The translations under genes were made by a program, and so were the position numbers. Shown in pieces: positions 12,641 to 24,548 of a DNA stretch of 64,000 bases; position 1 is the stretch's first letter, and the number at the start of each line of letters is the position of its first letter. Below the pieces are notes generated by a model. The model was given only the letters and a program-made list of their open reading frames with translations. It was not told the DNA's origin and ran no database searches. Source of the stretch: Sympetrum striolatum (lineage: Eukaryota; Arthropoda; Insecta; Odonata; Libellulidae); the NCBI GenBank assembly GCA_947579665.1, contig OX388350.1, positions 83,223,152 to 83,287,151 on the forward strand, written 5' to 3'.

Positions 12641-13469
12641 GAAATTTCGCGTTTATGATCTTTTTCGTATATTTAATGATGAATTGGAACATTTTTATCA
12701 AATTTGGTTTAACCTCGTCGACATCTATAATACGAGAACCAATTTTATTACGTTTTTCGAACTTTGTGTATTCTTAGGCGAAAAAAACGTTAATTTTCTA
12801 CTGAACTATAGCATGTTTCACCGTTTTTTCGTAAACATTTTGATAAATAGATAAATCATGTATTATTTCAATGTATCTTTCCAATAGCTTTACAACCGGA
12901 TTCAGGCAAGTTCCGCCGATATAATGATTTTAATACTGTATCGGTAAATTGAATTTATATTAACGTTTTGACTTTTAGTTTATAATAAAATAATAAGAAC
13001 TCCCAAAGAATATTCCTAGTAATACTGCATCTCTTTATTTTCAGGTATCCGATATTTGGAATGATCCTGGTCTGATAAATAATCCGCTGGTTTTTCTCAC
13101 CGATTAGGAAAGTGAATCTCTGTGGCAAGTGAAAGTCACGACCAAGGTCACGAGACAGCTGATTATCTAAAAGTTGGTAAACAAGGATAAGGTGTGAGTT
13201 GATTTTTATATTGATGTTTTTGAAAATTTGAATGGAAAAATGTTATTGATAATTTCCAATTCCAGTGCTTAACCCTGAATTAGTCCCGTAAAAAATATAC
13301 GTAATTTGTCTCTTGGGAAAAAAATGACCACATTATTCTCTGAATTTTTAAGACCTCTTTTAAGGGTAAATCATTGGATTAAATTTATCGTAACTCATGA
13401 ATGGTTATTTAAAAAAATTAATGTATCGATATTTCTCTTATTAAGAATTGAACTTAAGAACTGGAATTC

Positions 13470-14775
13470 GGTTAAACTGAAGGTCACGGAACAGCTGTTT
13501 GTTTTGACGTAACGAGGCACTTTCTTTTTACCCATGCGCGAAAGCACTTCACCTTCGCTTTGACCTCCTTTATCAGAACTACTCTTGCTTTCAAAACATC
13601 TCTATTTCAAAACATTTACATTTGTTGCATCATCGACTCAAATTTCAAACTTTAATTTCCGTCTTTTAGAATAAATATTCGAATTTATTCAGTCGTTGAT
13701 CATGTTTGAACGGATGATAAGGAAATAAGAATGAGTAATTTTTAAAATCAGTCACCGATGAGTGTCCTTTCGCTTTGAATTACAACTTAAGCTTCAGCTT
13801 TACTTTCCCTACCTTTTTAAACAATCATGCATTGTCTTACGAGATATCACTATCGGTTATCACAACGGATTTTTGGATTCAAATTCAGTGGCGAGTCTAG
13901 TGTTACATACGATTACTTTACTTATAATCTACAGGAAATAATTAACGGTAGTTTTTATCGTCATTATTGCTATGCTGATTTTCCGTGCACATTCAGTGAC
14001 AATTGAAACACCGCTCGTGTGAAAAGATCCAGAAGCTTGAATTTTTATCGTTTCTCAAAGGGTTTTCAGGTCTTCTCAAGTGTATGAAATAAGACCTTAA
14101 GTTCAATATCTCTCTCATCAGAATTATGTGTATTTCTTACCAATTAACTTAATAATATAATAATGAGATATGCTATTTGAGGAATTTTAATTCAATTTGG
14201 AATAAAACAGTATTAAGAAAACAATCGAATAAGTGTAATCTTCTTTCGTAAATGATTGTCTTTTCATCAGATTTGAATTGTCAATTATGAATTCTCATTT
14301 TAAAGAATGAATTTCTGAACTGATTCTCTCTGATTGATATTTTGCGTAAAGTAAAGTAAAGTTAAGTAAAGGAAAGCGTGTGACTTAACCAAAGCGTTGT
14401 AGAGTAAGTAAAAAAAGTGACTTGTTCAGGATTCGAACCAAGGTTTTCCACGAACCACTTTCCAGGACGGGGCTCGGAGGTATGTTGGATAGAATCCTAG
14501 TAGTTAGAATACCACTATTTAGTTAAACATAGTTTAATGATTATTTTCTTTCGATGCATTATTAATTTTCATTTTCAATTTTTTTCTAAAGGTTTGAGGA
14601 GAGCTCTAATCCATTCATATCGATATTGCCCAGGAGAACACATCAATCAAAAGCTACTGGCGCAGAGAAAAACCATCACTGAAGATGCTCATTGAGACGC
14701 CGGAATTCCAACTTACTGAGAATATAATGAGAATTAATGAGAGAGAATTTGAGGTAATGAGAATTTTCAATTACT
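13470..14775. repeat. Long dispersed repeat, copy 3
   Basis: It is collinear with 9411-10890 about 4.07 kb upstream. The first 400 bp is the most similar part; later parts are alignable only in patches. A short run of aaagtaaagt-like repeats lies at 14347-14375. A fragment of the same family follows at 15365-15640 and a small one at 17030-17095 (atttaccaaaaacataaatg). Confidence 0.55.
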
Positions 14776-15364
14776 CTGAAACAATTTACTTCGCCTTACG
14801 GATTTGAAAAATGTTTCGTGTTTCTTACATCGAATTCTGTTACATTATTTGAACATTGGCAAATTACGTCCGTGCTATTGAATTATAATAGAAATGATTT
14901 AGCCTAACTTGGTGGTATGCCATTGAAAGGAAATAAAAATAATTACACTCTTTGCACTACATTATATTAAAAAAAATAACGATCTGATGGTCGATTCTTA
15001 GTAAAAACAGTTTATAAACTGCACGGTGATTTTATTCCTATCCTACAAAATAATTACTACATTGATAGCTGTAGCTCATGGTTTTTGCTTTCCGATACTA
15101 AATTCTGTTGTAAATTCAGATTTTTAATCGATAAGGTATACTTCAAGTATTATCAAAATTATCCTGAATCTAACTTATATATATTGACTACAAAATAACA
15201 TGCAAAGATTTGGGTACTTGCTAGACCTAATTTTGTTAGAAATTATAGGCAAGTCATAGCTCAGTTTGAATCGAATTTTCTAAGTACAATTACGTAGTAT
15301 TACGTATCTAAATAGATGCCAATGACTTCGTTTTCGAGAATTTACTTTGCTATTGTTTTTCACG

Positions 15365-15640
15365 GTTCTATTTACGACTTTTAGAATAAATCGGTGAAGT
15401 AATTCAGTCGTATGTTTTTCCTTTCGTACGATGACTAGGAATAAATAATCTGTTATTTTTTTAATCAGTCATTAATGAGTGCTCTGTTACTTTGAATTAC
15501 AACTTAGGATCGAGTTTTGTACCTTCTTAAATATTTTTCCATTGTTTTACGAGAAATCACTAACGGCAACCATAAAGAAAATCGAGTTTTCAAATTCATT
15601 GGAGAGTCCAATGGTAGAAATAATTCTTAATTTATTCAAA
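15365..15640. repeat. Dispersed repeat fragment
   Basis: Shares the acttttagaataaat and gtaattcagtcgt blocks, then the cgagaaatcactaacgg block, with 9590-9840 and 13655-13890. Short open frames here are not conserved between copies. Confidence 0.45.
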
Positions 15641-17340
15641 ATAACCCACCGACAAAGATGCATTTCATTTCAGTAAATTGCAGTTCTTTGTCCATTACAT
15701 GCTCTGATATTAACACTTAATTATTTGCGTGTGGTCAGTATGAAGTGTATTTCCTTTGGTAACAAAGACATCAATGAAGGTATTTCAACCAAATTTTCGT
15801 TATGTAAAGATATTTGCTCTGGTATAATCTGCGAATTTAGTTTAATTCAAGTAATAAAAAGTAAGCAATTTTATCAGTGTTACCAATTTTGCGATAATCA
15901 TTTTTAATGATGATCTAAACCAAATTTCAATAATTTATAAGTGCCTTTACATTAAATAATTAATTGCTTAGAATCAAAAAATAGTGAACGCATCACCAAC
16001 TGAGAAAAATTTCCAAAATATTAGTTTCCGTGGATATTTTCAAGATTTTACCAAACATTTTCTGAATGCAACTTTTAATTGAAATGCTCTTAGGGTTAAA
16101 AAGCTTTATTAAAGCTCACTGAGTAAATTTACATTAATGTAATTCTATTATAGTAGCAAAGAATTACGCAAAAAACTTTTGAATAATTACTTTTTAAAAG
16201 TAGGTACTCCAGTTTCGTGCAGTTTATAGACTGGATAAAGGTTAAGAAATGTTAATTTCTAACGGCTTATTTAAAATAATATTAATACACCAAAAATTTG
16301 GCATCATAAAAAATACTTTCATTAAATAAAACGAATATAGGTAACACTGATAAGGATAACAGTCCCATTTTTAAATATAACTTATCGTTTTGTCATAGTT
16401 TGGAAACCACTTAACTGAAAGTTTCAAAAAAACTCGAAAGTTTATTTTCGTGCAATATTTTCACTAAACTAACGAACTATGAACTAAATGAATCCTCTAC
16501 TACATATTTCATTAGTTTTTAACTCTTAGGTAAATTCTTATTAGTAAAAATTATAAATTTTAAAGTTACTGCAATTTTGATAAGCGTTTAAACATTTTAT
16601 TTAATGTATATGTGATGCTAGAATAGATTACTTAAAAAAGTCTGAATTATGTTTTTAAAGAGTCATTCATGCACAATTATAAATTGAATCAATTGATTAA
16701 CTATGAAAGAGGTCTTGAAAATTCAAAGAATGTTTGGGTCATTTTTACTCCACACGAATAATTACTTAATGTTTTTGTCACCACTAACTAAGGGTCAACT
16801 GTTGGCTATCTACTTAATCTGTTGTAACGATATTTTCCCTTTAATGAAAAGACGGCGCAAGTATATAAAAAATCGCGATGTTACAGCCGTAAATTTAAGT
16901 ATTTCGGCTACAGAAAGATTCAAAATCGAGGTAACCTATTAGAATGTTGACTCATTTATAAGCTGTCGGAAGGATTCGTCCTACAAAAATTATTATTTTA
17001 AAGAGCGAGTCCCACCATCAGGAGTGACGGAGATAAAATTAAATCTATTTACCAAAAACATAAATGATCCCGATATGTTAAAATGTATTTTCCACGTACT
17101 TAAATGATACTTCTTAGCTGTTATATTACAATATTTCTTTATTTGATTGCTAGAACAATATTTCCGTGCATCGTTAAGCCAAATTAAAACATTAATTATA
17201 GAAGATAGAAATGAATAGCACAATTTTTAATCTACTTCTGTGTACATAATGATACAGTCTAGGTATTAATATTAATGTTTTCCTTGGAACTATACTAATA
17301 TTTACTTTTCTATTCATACAAAATAATTGATAGGAAATTA
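15641..17340. other. AT-rich non-coding stretch
   Basis: Nothing recognisable beyond the small repeat fragment at 17030-17095. The frames at 15725-15907, 16703-16942 and 16993-17223 (minus) carry no motif. Confidence 0.4.
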
Positions 17341-17371
17341 AACATTCATTTCCCTAATTTTCCTTCTATAG

Positions 17372-17474
17372 GACTTCTTGGTGCCCTTCAAAAAGCAGGA
17401 AAAAGACTTCACGGCCCAAGCGAAAGAAGAGGGAAGAAGTTGCAAAGCGCATCCAGGGGCGAGAAGGAGTTGAG
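17372..17474 (+). CDS. Possible exon
   Basis: A pyrimidine-rich tract ending in ttctatag precedes a clearly GC-richer block. In frame 0 it reads 33 codons starting DFLVPFKKQEKDFTAQAKEE and then stops with TGA at 17471, as a terminal exon would; the two other frames are also open. A GAG|GTACTT possible donor lies at 17474/17475, so an internal exon is an alternative. A candidate polyadenylation signal AATAAA is at 18055-18060. In terminal form the phase would fit the 8540 exon, but the join is inference. I do not recognise the protein. Confidence 0.25.
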
Positions 17475-17556
17475 GTACTTCCCAAAACCTCTAAAGCATC
17501 GCTCTACCCCGGAAGACGAATCAGAAGTGATATACGTTTTTTTTTTCGCGCCAAAA

Positions 17557-18060
17557 TATATTTTCAATTATGAACATTAACATTTTTCAAGGACTGAATT
17601 TGTATAGTGTTCTATGACCAGATTTGTGTATAATATGGATTTTAAAAACTTTGCTCTCTTAGCCAAACTATTGCAGAATGTATTGATATGTTACGATGTG
17701 TCAGGTGGGGATATGAATAATTTATAGATTCTGTACCTTTACGTTGAATTACCCATATTTGTCCTGATGTCTGATTTGGAAGATAAAAAAGAAGTGAAAA
17801 CAATATTTGTCTCTCTAGCCAAACTATATTTTCAATTATGTATAGTATACAAGTTTGTAAGGCCGGAATTTGTATAGTGTTCCATGACTTTAAATGTATA
17901 TAATATATAAAAAAATTGCGCCCTTACCAAATCAACTATTGCTGAATGTATAGATATGTTACGATGTGTGACGCGGGGATATGTATAATTTATGAACTTT
18001 GTACCTATTCATTCAATTACCCCTATTTTAACTATTGTCTAATTCAGAAGAAAGAATAAA
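17557..18060 (+). repeat. Two-copy tandem repeat, 268-bp unit
   Basis: The block starting tatattttcaattatg at 17557 recurs at 17825. Shared internal landmarks are gaatttgtatagtgtt, gatatgttacgatgtgt and a ggggatatg...taatttat block. The copies have many substitutions, so the duplication is not recent. Confidence 0.75.
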
Positions 18061-18069
18061 GAATGAATG

Positions 18070-18800
18070 ATGGGAGATGGTTATGGTAGAGGAAGGGAAG
18101 GAAGCAATTGATTGGGAGAGGGGCGGAATTGAGTGCGTAGTGGGCGTTATAGAGAAAGGGATTAGAGGCAGGAAAGGGGGCAGAGGATTCGAAGTCGATG
18201 GGCCATAAAGTTGGGAGTGGGAGTAAGGGCCTAGGTGAAGCAGTGGCAAGGAAATGTGGGAATGATCGGGACAGCGAGAGGGATAGGGTGGTTGGCTTTC
18301 GAGGGTGGGTGGGGTACAGGGTTGGAGGGGAGCGGGTGAGGTAGAGGGTGGGATGGGAGCGGGTGGGATGGGAGCGGGTGGGGTATAGGGTTGGAGGGGA
18401 GCGGGTGAGGTAGAGGGTTGGGTAGAGGGTGGGGTTGGAGGGGGTGGGGTTGGAGCGGGTGAGGTAGAGGGTTGGATGGGAGCGGGTGGGGTAGAGGGTG
18501 GGGTTGGAACGGGTGAGGTAGAGGGTGAGGTAGAGGGTGAGGTAGAGGGTGGGATAGAGGGTATATAGAGAGCGGGTGAGGTAGAGGGTGTTGTAGAGGG
18601 TGGGGCGGTAGCGTTTGTGGTAGAGGGTGGGGCGATAGCGGGTGGGGTAGAGGGTGGGGTGGGAACGGGTAGGGTAGACGGTGGAATTGGAGTGGTTGGG
18701 GTGGAGCATGGGGTTGGAGCTGGTGGGTTAGAGGGTGGGAGGGGAGTGTGTATGGAAAAGGGAGGGATGGGAGCGGGTTGGGTGGAGGGTAAGATGATAG
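18070..18800. repeat. G-rich minisatellite, strand-asymmetric
   Basis: The plus strand is built from short units such as gggtgaggtaga, gggtggggttggag and gggatgggagcg, dense from 18290 to 18790 and purine-biased from about 18070. Runs of three or four G occur every few bases, giving many possible G-quadruplexes on the plus strand. Frames through it (18044-18709 minus, rich in Pro, Thr, Tyr, Leu and Arg; 18617-18922 plus, rich in Gly and Val) follow from the repeat and are not taken as genes. Confidence 0.85.
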
Positions 18801-20340
18801 TGCGCGGGGTCCAAACTAGGTTAACTGTAATTTACAAAAATAATTGCCGATTTTTTCGTAAATTGCTCAGAAAAAGGATTTTTTCACTATTTGGAGAGAT
18901 CAAGGTAAGATATTTAAAATAAGAGCAATTCAACGAAATATTTTGAAAAATTTCAAGTTTTACTATAACAAATGAAATTTTGGTTTCATATTTAGAAACA
19001 GCTTTATAATTAGTCTAATTTTCAAAACTTTAACTCGAATGAAAATTAACAAATAGCCAATAACTGACAATTTTTGCAAAAATGCCTAATTATCGTCAAT
19101 TTTTAGTGAATAACTGAAAAAAATGAAGTTATTGTTCAAAATATGTGGTGAACTCATTGAGTTCTCCGAAACTTGTTCAAATTAGACAGTATTTACTTGA
19201 TTACTTAGTAAAATAGAGGCAAAGAAATGAAAATTTTCATAAAAAATGTCATGTTTTTGGCAATTTATTTCTGGATGTTAGCAAAAAATTAAGGTTTTGT
19301 TCAAAATATGATATCACTATTTATCTATATCTAAAACGTGCCCAAATTCAAATGAATGTGCCGAGACTGAATTACGTTTTATAGTCCTGGGCTCCTTTTT
19401 CGCCAACCATCTTCACCGTGGTTCTTTCAAGTGGAGTCCCAATCTCAGGTGCATAAAGTGACGCCGGCCGATATCTCCTGCTAGTGGTGATATTGGGCGT
19501 CATACCCTCTCACAACCCCCCGACCTTTCCTTCGGTTTCAAGTTCTTCCACTTTCTAACAGGCTTCAGACGTGGATTGCAAGTTTCAAAGCGAGAGAAAT
19601 ATTTTCACTTCCGGGAATGATTAATGAAGGACAAGTTCTGATAAATGAAAGGTATAAATGTGGGCGAATACCGCAGCCTTTGAATCACCTTGGTTACGAG
19701 TCACGCGCTAGAACACTGAGCAAACACGGATTTTTCGTTGCATACCTCGCACTCACGGCTATGGAAACATGTTCCCAACCTTAATTAGAGAGGGATTCAT
19801 AAGGAAAAATACAACCCGTGCAGCTGGTAATCATTAACTGAGTCACTTTGGCTTGCTACATTTGCGCTATGAATTAATGGGAATGTAAAAAAATTTAAAT
19901 TGTTACCCAAAATAGCTGGGGTAAAATCTTCTCAACATTTTCCTCTCCTACGCTTGTTATCTTTTTTTTCAGCACTAAAGGTACTTTGAACATTAAACCT
20001 CCACAATTAGCTGCCAAAAGATTTAGAAAGATTAGCCCTAGCAAGAGACGTCCTTAATGGTAACGGGACCGTGGAAAACTGTTCCGGAGAAACTAATGGG
20101 TCCCAGATAATAAAAATATTAGATATTTTTATGGAATAGAGTTGCTTCCTGAACTCTCGCACAGTTCTGGTGTAATTCATTTCCGTATTATGGCCTTCCA
20201 CGAGGTTACACCTTCCGCATATTGATATTAACAGATATTTTAGTTTTAAAATCGATACAAGATCATACAAAATTTTTGAAACACGGTATACAAATATAAG
20301 AAGAACTCAATTTTCATTCTAAAATTAACGAGCCCTATAA
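18800..20340. other. Mostly non-coding stretch with one tRNA-like relic
   Basis: 18800-19380 is AT-rich with no motif. 19400-19740 is GC-richer, and its last part (19661-19729, minus strand) resembles a tRNA: an A-box-like tgctcagtgttctagcgc followed by gtgactcgtaaccaagg and a decayed B-box. This is probably a decayed tRNA-derived SINE whose body may be the GC-richer part. The frame at 20007-20270 (minus) has no motif. Confidence 0.35.
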
Positions 20341-20384
20341 ACTGATTAACTACGGCAATTGTATCATTTTCCAAAGCCTATTTT

Positions 20385-20622
20385 AGGGTACAGAAGGGAA
20401 GCTCTTGAAGATCTCACTACTGACAATGAGTTGAAGGATAAAGAGGAGATATGGTCTTCGAGCATTCATCAATATTTTTGTCGCGGGCAAGAATTTTTAC
20501 CGATTTATTTCGCATCTGATAAGCAGAAGAAAATACGCAGGAAAAGGAAACAACCTCGTTTTTCACTCAAAAGTAAAAAAAATTACGAAACAGAGGAATG
20601 GAGATTTTTAATGTATTGTTAA
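20385..20622 (+). CDS. Unassigned open frame, possible exon
   Basis: A pyrimidine-containing tract ending in cctattttag precedes an open stretch that runs to a TAA at 20620-20622. The peptide begins GYRREALEDLTTDNELKDKE and has a basic part (KQKKIRRKRKQPRF). The composition, acidic then basic, is more protein-like than neighbouring frames. No domain is recognised and no partner exon can be placed. It could be a relic of a mobile element or chance. Confidence 0.2.
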
Positions 20623-20639
20623 CATTTGATGATGATCGT

Positions 20640-21930
20640 AAAATTTTATCTTCTGTTGGTAATTAAATACTTGTAAAAATGGTTTCACAAACGGCAATAG
20701 TTTCGGTCTTCACTTGGTGATGAGCCATACTAAGGATAAGTGAATACTTGATTATCATAATTCTACACTTAACCATCACGCAAAAATACTTAACCACAGC
20801 ACTCGATTATGATGGTATGCGTTGAAACCGGAAGGAAGTATCCCCTGTGTTGTGGTAATTGATAGATTTGAGATTACTGGGTGCTCACTCCTAATCTTAC
20901 ATCTTTAAGTTTATGCAAAACTGCACGAATTCACTTAATGATAAAACGTGGAGTTACAGGTGAGCTAGTTACAAGTTGCCTACGTCACGTGATCCTCCAA
21001 AAGAACTATTAAGGATAAAGTAAGGCATAATAAGAATATAAGTTATTATATTTAGGAAAAAATAAACAAATAAGAAAAAATTGAAGATGATGAAAATAAA
21101 AGGTGGACTTTAAATTCTAAAATTTGTGTTTAATTCCTATACCTTGACCTCAACTTTCGGTAGCTTCCAATCTTCGAGACTAAAGGAAAAACACTTCTAC
21201 TCTCACCACAGAATTTTATTTAAGTTAATCTAAACATTCCAATTCACTCCCATTGCACTGGGAGAGAACACGATCGCAGCAAATCGAAGTCTGTTCCATT
21301 TAGTACAGTTGACGACTCCAATCAATTCCTTCCACATTCAAAGAGTAGCAAATAATCAAAACATGTCAAAACGGACGCTTTTATCTTAATTCAATCTCCC
21401 CTTGATTATCAAATTTCTGAAAAGACGAGCTTTTACTAAGCGAAATCCTGTTCATGCTAATTTAATGAAAATTATTGACGTAGTTAGTTGAATCTAGTTA
21501 ATATTCTGTTTTTCTATCATGTATATAATATTTATGTTTTACTATTGATACCTTTCCTATCGTTACATTTTAAACTCACCTTGCAGTAAGTTTCAGTTTC
21601 TGAGATAATGATTTTTTTGTATATAAGTCACACTTGTTCATTCTTTTTTTTGTATACCTCCATCCATTTTTCTTCTTGTCTTTTATAACTCCGTCAATGA
21701 CGATATTGTTAGTCAATTTTTTTTTACCCCTCCCCGTACCACACCTGACACCAGTTATTAATGTCGTAGTGATGCTGCGACTGGAAGCGGTAATGAGTAA
21801 CGCAAGGCTTTTGAATTCAATACTTAAACTTTTTATTGTAAACTTGCTTGTAAGAGAGGTAGGGGAGGTGGGTTGTGCGAACAGAGTGACCTCTGGTTAG
21901 CTTAGAGTCAAGGATAAAAGTCGTTCTCTT
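20640..21930. other. AT-rich non-coding stretch
   Basis: No repeat or gene recognised. The 88-codon frame at 21634-21900 is hydrophobic because it translates T-rich DNA. Confidence 0.4.
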
Positions 21931-22329
21931 ATGGTAGAACATGCCTCTTATTTAATAAGTATCGGACGCCCTCTTAGGACGCTACCCTACCCCCTCTGTC
22001 GCGCCCATTCCCTGAGCAAGCAAAATGTGTACCCTATTCTTAATTGGAAGAATAGGGTACACCGGGCGCAATCAATCAGCAGCCATGGCCGTATTAACCA
22101 AAGGAAAGTACTAGAAAATGCAGCTGAGGAAATAAAGATATACGGGATACGCACAGAGAATGCAATCCGTACTGTGTCCGGTCATAACTTTGGCGCCCTT
22201 TTGAGGTTTGCCTTCATTAAGCGTCGCTGCAAGGACTTACAAAGAGTGGCTGGACTCTTTCGTCACCGGAATGTGGAAAATTTTAGGCTGCTGAATGGAG
22301 GGCCCAGGTTGATGCCCAGAGGTCAGTAA
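21931..22329 (+). CDS. Unassigned 132-codon open frame containing a perfect hairpin
   Basis: The frame is open for 132 codons and becomes GC-richer toward its end. The latter part (about residues 50-132) contains the stretches GRINQRKVLENAAEEIKIYG and RTVSGHNFGALLRFAFIKRR and is protein-like in composition. A perfect 15-bp inverted repeat with a 6-base loop lies inside at 22027-22062, which is unusual for coding DNA. I recognise no family. A decayed mobile-element protein is possible. Confidence 0.2.
   Translation: MVEHASYLISIGRPLRTLPYPLCRAHSLSKQNVYPILNWKNRVHRAQSISSHGRINQRKVLENAAEEIKIYGIRTENAIRTVSGHNFGALLRFAFIKRRCKDLQRVAGLFRHRNVENFRLLNGGPRLMPRGQ
22027..22062. repeat. Perfect 15-bp inverted repeat
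   Basis: GTGTACCCTATTCTT at 22027-22041 and its exact reverse complement at 22048-22062 are separated by aattgg. No T-run or other terminator-like signal follows. Confidence 0.9.
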
Positions 22330-22596
22330 GGCGCGTCGAAGATGCCCGAAAATATAACAACTCCTTTAACCTACTTTCATCATCAAATTTAGCTATCTAT
22401 CAGTGTGCTTCGCAGGTTTTTCCCCTTCTGGCGAGTGTTTACCTGCTGTGGAATATTTTCCTAAGCTTTCACCTTGAGTGTTTTAATCCGCATAGTAGTT
22501 TTCTTATTTTTACTTCTGCAAGATATTTATTTCCATTAATTTACCAACGCGAACAATTCAGAATCGTCGTCCAGCAAAGGCTCGGAACAAACATCA

Positions 22597-23076
22597 ATGT
22601 CTTGCGATGGCCCAATATTACAGTCTGGAGCACCGGAAAGAAGTGCGTCCGAGACTAATCGAAAGCGTCTGTCCAAGAGAGACTCATTCCAAATGGATGT
22701 CTTCCCGAAAGGCAAATGGGAACTTTTCGAGGGACATTGGTTTATTCCGCTGCTTTTAGCACGACGGAGTCACGGCGGGGCCTTTTGCTGGCAGATGCGG
22801 CGGAGGGCAAAAATTGGTGCCGTCATTTTCATGGGAGGGGAAGTACATTTCGATCCGATGAAACTGCGCCGCATTTGGACAACCAGCGACACCGTAGAAT
22901 TGGGGAATAATGCAGACTACAATGGAGGCATAGGAGGAATTTCGCTTGATATGATCAACGATTGGATAATAGGAGTGCGTGACATATTTGGATACGTGCG
23001 GATGATTCGAGAATATATACTGAAAAATCTTGATTACTATAGAAAAGAAGGAAAATCTGAACAAGGAAGTTTATGA
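22597..23076 (+). CDS. Unassigned 159-codon open frame
   Basis: The first two thirds (22560-22930) are markedly GC-richer than the flanks; this is one of the longer frames in the window not explained by repeats or a known element. The N-terminal part is polar (SASETNRKRLSKRDSFQMDV), the middle has a short hydrophobic and basic run, and the end is acidic and AT-rich. A competing 102-codon frame lies on the opposite strand (22756-23064). No domain is recognised. It could be an exon, a mobile-element relic or chance in a GC-richer island. Confidence 0.25.
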   Translation: MSCDGPILQSGAPERSASETNRKRLSKRDSFQMDVFPKGKWELFEGHWFIPLLLARRSHGGAFCWQMRRRAKIGAVIFMGGEVHFDPMKLRRIWTTSDTVELGNNADYNGGIGGISLDMINDWIIGVRDIFGYVRMIREYILKNLDYYRKEGKSEQGSL

Positions 23077-23585
23077 ATTAGAGGTTTAAAATCTTCATAA
23101 GTCGTTTTATTTGTTGACTCTCCATACTCGTTGCCACCGGTTAAAAAACCAGAAGTCAGTATTATAAGCTTTCTAAGTTGTTTCTTTGAAATTAGGTCAT
23201 TCGAACCTACCTTTTGTAACAATAATACTTTCTGGCATTACACGAAGAACCATTAACCTTGAAGACACCTTTATGTAACGCTACATTTATAATCGTACCC
23301 AGTGATTAAAAAAACCCTACACATTTAACATTTCTCGCGTGATATTAAGGAATTGCAGATAATTGATTTTGAAGTAAGATTAAATAAGTCATAAAAAATC
23401 AAACGCCTTGTAGGTTTATAGCAGCGAAATGCTATGAGCGTGTGATGTTTCACTTTTTAACTTACTCTATTTTCAAATTAGCTTTTCCCATTCCATGTAT
23501 AAGCTTCAAAGATAAAATTATGTAAAACTTTAAAGAGGGATTTTTCAATAATTTACCACACAGAATCTGTTTCACAGAGCATACG
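23077..23585. other. AT-rich non-coding stretch
   Basis: No feature recognised between the open frame and the minisatellite. Confidence 0.4.
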
Positions 23586-23589
23586 ACTG

Positions 23590-24545
23590 CCGCCCTTTTA
23601 GCTCATGGATGATACTACCACCTTTTAGGCTCATGAATGGTACTGCCAACTTCTAGGCTCATGAATGGTACTGCCGCCTTTTAGGCTCATGAATAGTACT
23701 GCCGCCCTTTGGCTCATGGATATTACTGCCACCTTTTAGGCTCATGAATGGTACTGCCGCCCTTTTGACTCATGGATGGTACTGACGACCTTTTGGCTCA
23801 TGGATGGTACTGACGACCTTTTGGCTCACGTGTGGTACTGCCAACTTCTAGGCTCATGAATGGTACTTCCACCCTTTTGGCTCACGTGTGGTAATGCCGC
23901 CCTTTTGGTTCATGGATGGTACTGAAGCTATTTTGGTTCATGGATGGTACTGCTACCTTTTAGGTTCATGGATGATACTACCTCCCTTTTGGCTCATGGA
24001 TGATAATGCCACCTTTTTGCCTCATGGATGGTACTGCCGAATTTTAGGCTCATGGATGGTACTGCCACCTTTTCAGGCTCATGAATGGTACTGTCGCCTT
24101 TTAGGCTCATAGTAGGTACGGCCTCCCTTTTGGCTCATGGATGGTACTGCCTCCCTTTTGGCTCATGAATGGTACTGCCGCCCTTTTGGCTCATGGATGG
24201 TACTGCCTCCTTTTAGGCTCATGGATGGTACTGCCACCATATCAGGCTCAGGAATGGTTCTGCCTCCTTTTATGCTTATAGATGGTACTGCATCCCTTTT
24301 GGCTCATGGATGGTACTGCTACTTTTTTGGCTCATGGATGGTACTGCCGCTCTTTTGGCTAATGGAAGGTCCTGCCACCCTCTTGGCTAATCTATGGTAC
24401 TGCCACCTATTCGTCTCATGGATGGTAATAACGCCTTTTACGCTCAAGGAAAGTACTGCCAACCTTTTGGCTCATGGATGGTACTGCCACCCTTTTGGCT
24501 TACAGACGGTACTGCCGCATTTTGGCTCATGGATGGTACCGTCGG
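23590..24545 (+). repeat. 28-bp minisatellite, first orientation
   Basis: The unit is close to ggctcatggatggtactgcc followed by gccctttt, with a 28-bp step (for example 24132 to 24160) and occasional 29-bp steps. About 33 diverged copies are present. Since 28 is not a multiple of 3, three units make an 84-bp, 28-codon period, so the frames at 23888-24112 and 24137-24598 give the same three peptide phases in turn. I treat these as by-products of the repeat, not genes. Confidence 0.9.
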
Positions 24546-24548
24546 CTT

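Noticed and set aside
18044..18709. 221-codon minus-strand frame rich in Pro, Thr, Tyr and Leu
   Set aside because: It is the translation of the G-rich minisatellite; the peptide repeats follow the DNA units and nothing else supports a gene.
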